Below are positions 58,851 to 64,000 of a stretch of 64,000 nt of DNA, in pieces. Every line of letters begins with the position of its first letter. Position 1 is the stretch's first letter. Position numbers and translations under genes: made by a program. This DNA is from Neostapfia colusana (lineage: Eukaryota > Streptophyta > Magnoliopsida > Poales > Poaceae). The stretch is from the NCBI GenBank assembly GCA_030760725.1, contig JASWHV010000013.1, forward strand, positions 38,350,699-38,414,698, given 5' to 3'. Under the pieces are notes generated by a model. It was not told the DNA's origin, searched no databases, and saw only the letters and a program-made list of their open reading frames with translations.

Positions 58851-60054
58851 TTAAGTTAAAATCACCTTCGTTGCTCACAACTAAATCTGACCTTGCTGAT
58901 TTATTTAATACCAAGGGGATGTACTATGCTTTAGTATGCAAAGAAGCCATGTTTTCAATTCATGAAGTGTCCATTGCATTGCCCCCTGCTGTTGCAAGAT
59001 CGACTTGATTCCAGCGGCAAGTTTGCCAAATCGTGCGGCGTACAGGGCGAATCCGGAAGAGACAAGGGAAATTCAGCGACAAGTTCAAGATCTTTTGAAC
59101 CGTGGGTATATTCGTGAAAGCCTTAGTCCTTGTTCTGTTCCTGTTCTTTTGGTTCCTAAGAAAGATGGTAGCTGGCGCATGTGTGTTGACTGTAGAGCGA
59201 TTAATAACATCACTATTCGATATCGTTATCCTATTCCTCGCTTAGATGACATGATTGATGAATTGAGTGGTGCTATTATTTTCACAAAAATTGACTTGCG
59301 TAGTGGTTACCACCAAATTAGAATGGCACTAGGAGATGAATGAAAAACTGCATTTAAAACCAAGTTTGGACTTTATGAGTGGTTAGTAATGCCTTTTGGT
59401 TTAACTAATGCACCTAGCACTTTTATGCGATTAATGAACGAGGTTTTACGTCCTTTTATTGGAAAATTTGTGGTGGTTTACTTCGATGATATCCTCATTT
59501 ACAGCAAGTCATATGACGAACATCTTAATCACTTACGTGCTGTTTTCAGTGTCTTGAGAGATGCACGTTTGTTTGGTAACCTTGAAAAGTGCGTCTTTTG
59601 CACCAATAGAGTTTCGTTTCTTGGATATGTCGTTTCATCGCAGGGAATTGAGATGGATGAGACAAAAATTATGGCGATCACTAGCTGGCCAACTCCATCG
59701 ACTGTCACGCAGGTGCGTAGTTTTCTTGGTCTTGCAGGTTTTTATCGACGCTTTGTGCGGGATTTCAGCACCATTGCAGCACCTCTCCATGAACTGACGA
59801 AGAAGGGAGTGCAGTTTCGATGGGGCGAACAGCAGCAACAAGCTTTTGATGTTCTCGAACCAAAGCTTACACAAGCACCATTGCTACAACTTCCTGATTT
59901 TGACAAGACATTTGAGCTAGAATGTGATGCAAGCGGCATTGGTATTGGAGGTGTTCTCATACAAGGAGGAAGCACATGGAGGAGGTTTGATGGGACATTT
60001 TGGAGTGAAGAAAATGGAGGACGTGGGCCACACACTTCTTTTCGCCAAAGATGA
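58851..60054 (+). pseudogene. Element B reverse transcriptase (stop, flanking deletions)
   Basis: Between protease and reverse transcriptase (58851-59000), the linker is present in part with a short deletion before IPAASLPNRAAYR. The polymerase shows RYPIPRLDDMIDEL, FTKIDLRSGYHQIRM (motif A Asp kept), MPFGLTNAPSTFMRLMN and VVYFDDILIYS (both Asp kept). A TGA at 59341-59343, where relatives have Trp, interrupts it. The frame continues to the start of RNase H (FELECDASGIGIGGVLIQ) and then breaks off at about 59967. Confidence 0.9.
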
Positions 60055-61040
60055 GACATGATGTCGAGCGCTATGTGTCACGATGCACTACTTGCAATAA
60101 AGATAAGTCTCGACTTAACCCACATGGTCTTTATATGCCTCTTCCTGTTCCTAGTGTACCTTGGCAGGATATTTCCATGAATTTTCTTTTGGGATTGTCT
60201 AGGACTAAGAGGGGGAGGGATAGTATTTTTGTGGTTGTTGATCGTTTCTCCAAAATGGCACATTTCATACCTTGTAATAAGAATGATAATGCCTCACACA
60301 TTGCTGATTTGTTTATGACGGAAATTATTCGTTTACATGGTGTGCCAAATACCATTGTTTCTGATCGTGATGCAAAATTTTTAAGTCATTTTTGGAGAAC
60401 TTTGTGGTATAAATTGGGAACCAAGCTGCTGTTTTCAACCACATGTCACCCACAAACCGATGAACAAACTGAGATAGTAAATCGTACTCTATCCACTATG
60501 TTGCGGGCTGTTTTCAAAACAAATTTAAAGGGTTGGGAGGATTGTTTACCACATATAGAATTTGCTTACAACAGGTCAGTTCACTCTACTACAAAGGTAA
60601 GCCCATTCCAGGTAGTGTATGGTTTCAATCCCCGTGCTCCTATTGATTTATTACCTTTGCCTCCTTATGAACCTATAAAGTTGGATGCTACACAACGATC
60701 TGAATTCATTCTTAAGATGCATGAAACTACAAAGAAAAATATTGAAAGGATGAATGAGAAGTATAGAATTTCTGGTAGTAAAGGTAGAAAAGAAGTAAAA
60801 CTTGAACCATGGTACTTGGTATGGCTACATTTGAGAAAAGAACGATTCCCTCACTTGAGAAAATCTAAACTTATGCCACGAGCTGCTGGTCCTTTTAAGA
60901 TTGTTGAAAAGATCAATGACAATGCATATAAGCTTGAGTTGCCTCCCGATTTTGCGGTTAGTCCCACATTTAACATTTTAGATTTACGACCATACTTGGG
61001 GGAAGAAGATGATCTTGAGTCGAGGACGACTCTGATTTAA
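59968..61040 (+). pseudogene. Element B integrase (HHCC start frameshifted; core open)
   Basis: After the deletion the first integrase codons (GGGLMGHFGVKK) lie in another frame at about 59968-60055. From 60051 the frame is open: CTTCNKDKS, core Asp in DISMNFLLGL region replaced (MDF of relatives is MNF, so the first catalytic Asp is Asn), Asp in IVSDRDAKF, Glu in DEQTEIVNR, then the C-terminal domain. It ends LESRTTLI and a TAA at 61038-61040 just before the polypurine tract, where relatives continue with Gln. The downstream frame goes on into the LTR. Confidence 0.9.
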
Positions 61041-61051
61041 GAGGGGGAGGA
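61039..61051 (+). other. Element B polypurine tract
   Basis: AAGAGGGGGAGGA lies directly before the 3' LTR. Confidence 0.88.
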
Positions 61052-61913
61052 TGATGAGGACATCACAACAGTGGATACTCACATTGATATACAAGGACCA
61101 ATCACAAGAGGACGAGCACGGTTACTAAATCAGCAGGTGAACTCGTTCCTAACTTCCTACCCATGTGATTTTGAGAATGGATTGCTATTAAATGATTTAA
61201 TTGTTATTAGGAACCATGGACATGATCAACAAGTAAAGGGAGGAGGATTTGGGGACGTTGAATCAGATGGGACGTCCACAAGTTGATGGAAACAGTCACC
61301 AACTCGGACTCGAGTTCAACTCGGAGTCCAGGAGCAGTACATCTTAAAACGGACGCCCAGGATGCATACGGACTCTGTTTTTGACGTTCCACATATGCAT
61401 GAAAAGATGAGAAGATAAACTTTGCAATGGTTCTGGTCCAAAATTAAAATTCGTCTGGAGTCGTTGGGAGTTGTCGAAACAATTTGAATTCGGAGTTCTG
61501 TCCGGTATTGCACCACCGTATTGGGCTTTTGGGCCTTGTATCCCATATGACTCCATTAGGGGGGCGTCTATGGGTCTTATGGTCGAACCCTAGCCTTTAA
61601 ATACTGCATCCACCGGCCATATTTGGTGGGTTTTTCTTAGATCAATCACTTTCACCATTCTACGGTTTGTGAGACCCCAATTTCGCAATTTCGGATTGCA
61701 TCTTCGTCGTTTTTGCTTGTGTTCTCGGTTGCACCTGCAGGGATAGCCTTATTGGCGAGGTAAAGCGTGTGAAGCGCGGTTGATAACCAACGGAGCAGTG
61801 GTGTAGTGATTGCAGGGGTATTCGGGTCTGCTCGAGTTCCTCGGATCATCAACGTTGAGATCTCCACTTCAATCGACCTACCTTTCGGAAGATCGGGCCT
61901 AAACAACTCATCA
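61052..61913 (+). mobile_element. Element B 3' LTR, containing the end of the polyprotein frame
   Basis: TGATGAGGAC to CTCATCA. The integrase frame, if the TAA at 61038 is ignored, continues through the tract into the LTR (EGEDDEDITTV, then GPITRGRARLLNQQ) to 61286. Chromoviruses of this group are known to encode the polyprotein end inside the 3' LTR. A TATA-like TTTAAATA lies at about 61596. Confidence 0.9.
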
Positions 61914-63455
61914 GCGCGCACTTAACTCAGCGGCTGACACGTGGGGCCTGCGCCTTCGTCTACCTCCCGACGCCGCCGCCCGAGTCGCCGGAGCTCCGGC
62001 GAGGTCGACGTTCCCGGTGATCTAGCTCGCCGGCGACGGTGAGACTCGCCGCCCCCACATAATTTCGGACGCTGAACACGCTGAACACCATGCCGCCGCC
62101 GGCTAACTGCCGTAGCTCGCCGGCGACGAGCTGTATGCCTCTGTGCTACCTCAGCAACACGTTCCCGCCCTCCTGACCACCTCCTTCGCGTGCTAATCAC
62201 GTCGCAACGCTCAGGGAGACCTCGGGAAGCTCGGCATGACCTCGGTTGGGCCCTAAACGGCCGGCAACCTAGACCTCACCGGTGACCCTCCCTTCCGCTG
62301 GACTGTTACCGGTGAAACTAGGGTTTGGAACGGTTGCTCCTGCGGTTTTCTGCTTGGAGAGACGCGCACGGGTGTCTAGAAAGTGTGTGAGCTGCAGCTC
62401 GACCGATGGTTGCTCCGGTGCAATGAATTTCGCCGGCGACTGATTGCTAACCCTAAGGTGCACCATTGGGGAAAACCAGGAATTCTCTCTCTACCCTGCA
62501 TGAAACGGTGAACGGTTTCCTCCCCCAGCTTCCTCACACATGGGCACACCTTTTCATCGCTGGTGGTGGAACGTGATACCGCCGGGATCGGCCGGTCGTC
62601 GGTGATCAGAGAACGGCGGCGAAAACACTCGCGAGCGGAGGCAACTGCGGGGTGGGAGAGCGTCAGTTCAGCCGGGGCACCGTGATAAGGACCGAGTTGG
62701 CGTCGTGCTGGCGCGGTGACTCACGGTTTTCACCGTGCCGTGCCTTCTTCCACTCGGGCGCGGGAGCAGGAGGTGTCACGCGCTGATCGCCGGCTGCCGA
62801 GTGACTCGCCTGAGTTGCCTTCGGTCCTAAGTCCTCTGACCAGTGGGCCCTCTTCTCCCCTCTAATTTTTCCTCCCCCCTGCTGCTGCAAATATCCCAGC
62901 TACTCTCCATTGAATGAGTGACTTAACCACCAAGCAACAGTTTGAATTTGGTTTCCCAAGTTTGAAATTAGTTTGGCTAAATTTGCTTCACATTTGAACT
63001 GAAATTCAAATTCAGTTTTTGAATAAGTGCAAATTTAGCTCCCGACAAGATGAACTCCAATGGGATGAAAATTGGTAGACTAACTCAGAAAAATGTGATG
63101 AGTTTGAATACGAAGCCAACTTTTGAATCCAAGTGATGAAAGTTGCTGCAATTTGAATTTGCATTCAAATTGGCCTCTTTTTCAAATGCCTCCAAAAGTG
63201 CCTCAAAAAGTGTTGGATTTGAATGAAATTTGGCATGAACCTTCCCAATACTATTTAAGTTCTAAGGGTGAGCTCAACCTTTCATGTTCATGTGTAGAGA
63301 TCCTACTTTGTGAAAGTTAGGGCTTTCCCCTCTAATCACCCTTTTGATGGAGGTTACTTGCTCTTCACAAGTCTTCACAAAATATCAACAACAAAAGCTG
63401 TGGTGTTGTGAGGTGATGAAATTTTTTTTCAAGTCCCTTTTCTTGGGCTTTTACA
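61914..63455 (-). mobile_element. Element F 5' LTR, 5' part
   Basis: Read leftward from 63455 it starts TGTAAAAGCCCAAG and is collinear with the first half of the element A LTR. It includes CTGAC..GTGGG.CC motifs at 62836-62850 and 61934-61948 and the AATTTGAATTC-rich block. Together with 52644-54900 it gives an LTR of about 3.8 kb. No gene is present. Confidence 0.88.
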
Positions 63456-63456
63456 G

Positions 63457-64000
63457 AAGATGTCACCTTTTAAAGCATTGTATGATAGACGGTGTAGAAC
63501 GCCGCTGTTCTGGAATGAGACCGGAGGGAGTCAAGTGTTTGGACCCGAAGTGCTGCAAGACGCTGAGAAGCAAGTCCAAACGATACAAAAAAATTTAAAG
63601 GCTGCTCAGTCACGACAAAAAGGTTATGCGGACAATAGGCAAAGAAAATTGACCTTCGAAGTAGGAGACTTCGTGTATCTTAAGGTATCGCCTATCCGAG
63701 GCCAACGACAGTTCAACATCAAGGGCAAGTTAGCAACTCGCTACATCGGGCCATTCAAAATTTTAGACAAGCGAGGAGAAGTAGCCTATCAACTAGAGCT
63801 GCCAACGCACCTCTCCGACATGCACAACATGTTTCACGTGTCCCAACTAAAGAAGTGTTTAACAGTACCGGAAGTACAAGTACCGATGGATGAGCTCGAG
63901 CTTCAAGAGGATCTGATCTACGCAGAGCACCCCGTCAAAATTTTGGACGTGAAGGAAAGGGTCACGAGAAACAAAGTGATCTGTTGGTGCAAGGTACAGT
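63457..64000 (+). CDS. Element G: E-like integrase C-terminal half and chromodomain (runs off the right edge)
   Basis: The frame opens in mid-integrase directly after element F's LTR (KMSPFKALYDRRCRTPLFW) and is open to the window end. It contains FEVGDFVYLKVSPIRG, the FHVSQLKKC motif (with MHNMFHVSQ) and the start of the chromodomain (HPVKILDVKERVTRNKVI). The catalytic core must lie on the far side of element F, which is not seen. It is very close to the E-plus integrase at 34300-34860. There is no start of its own. It is shown as coding because no stop or shift is seen in 181 codons. Confidence 0.9.

Larger units (their letters stand above)
54901..61913 (+). mobile_element. Element B: complete Ty3/gypsy chromovirus (CRM/Reina-like), about 7.0 kb
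   Basis: Two LTRs of 862 bases (54901-55762 and 61052-61913), both starting TG.TGAGGACATCAC and ending AACTCATCA, are flanked by GCGCG (54896-54900 and 61914-61918). There are a primer binding site after the 5' LTR and a polypurine tract before the 3' LTR. Gag, protease, reverse transcriptase and integrase are present in order but broken by stops and deletions, including most of RNase H. The integrase tail style (RKERFPHLRKSKLMPRAAGP, FNILDLRPYLGEEDDLESRT) points to CRM/Reina chromoviruses. Confidence 0.94.

Overview
The window looks like nuclear DNA of a grass (Poaceae), probably from a repeat-rich, possibly pericentromeric region. The evidence is wall-to-wall LTR retrotransposons of grass-type families (Tekay-like chromoviruses with 3-4 kb LTRs, a Sirevirus-like Ty1/copia element, a CRM/Reina-like chromovirus), a 10-kb CACTA (En/Spm) DNA transposon, initiator-tRNA-Met primer binding sites, and plant-style introns. 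I see no intact host gene, no tRNA or rRNA gene and no CRISPR array. The only host-derived coding sequence I recognise is a two-exon fragment carried inside the CACTA element.

Left stack (1-12550). The 3' end of element A (integrase, then a 3' LTR at 1401-5393) sits inside the integrase gene of element C. The rest of C's integrase and its 3' LTR follow (5394-9886). C in turn sits inside a reverse-strand A-family LTR (9887-11162). Next come the 3' end and LTR of a third Ty3/gypsy type, H (11163-12550), whose LTR carries a G-box tandem array.

Middle stack (12551-33360). Three related, same-direction LTR fragments are nested in one another (starting at 12551, 12916 and 15970). They hold a reverse-strand element, E-minus (17024-33360), which has lost its reverse transcriptase and integrase core. 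E-minus's 3' LTR is interrupted by a copia element with both LTRs and a GGTGA target duplication (19893-29805).

Right stack (33361-64000). A fused junction near 33362 leads into a second E-family fragment on the plus strand, E-plus (integrase plus 3' LTR, to 37913). E-plus lies in the reverse transcriptase/RNase H region of a reverse-strand A-family element, F. F was also hit by the CACTA element in gag (39916-49992, target duplication CAT) and by a complete chromovirus, B, in its 5' LTR (54901-61913, target duplication GCGCG). F itself sits in the integrase gene of yet another E-like element, G, which continues off the right edge.

The genes mostly represent retroelement life cycles (gag, protease, reverse transcriptase, RNase H, integrase with chromodomain), nearly all broken. 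Most nonsense codons look like C-to-T or G-to-A changes, as expected in methylated, silenced DNA. The best-preserved system is the CACTA element. It has matching ends, subterminal GACGACGG arrays, a TNP2-like transposase gene with one premature stop, and a TNPA-like gene whose ten predicted exons join in one open frame. Its proposed 2.8-kb first intron holds a captured host-gene fragment that resembles a plant Agenet-domain (G2484-1-like) protein. Family names come from recognisable motifs, not from a database search.
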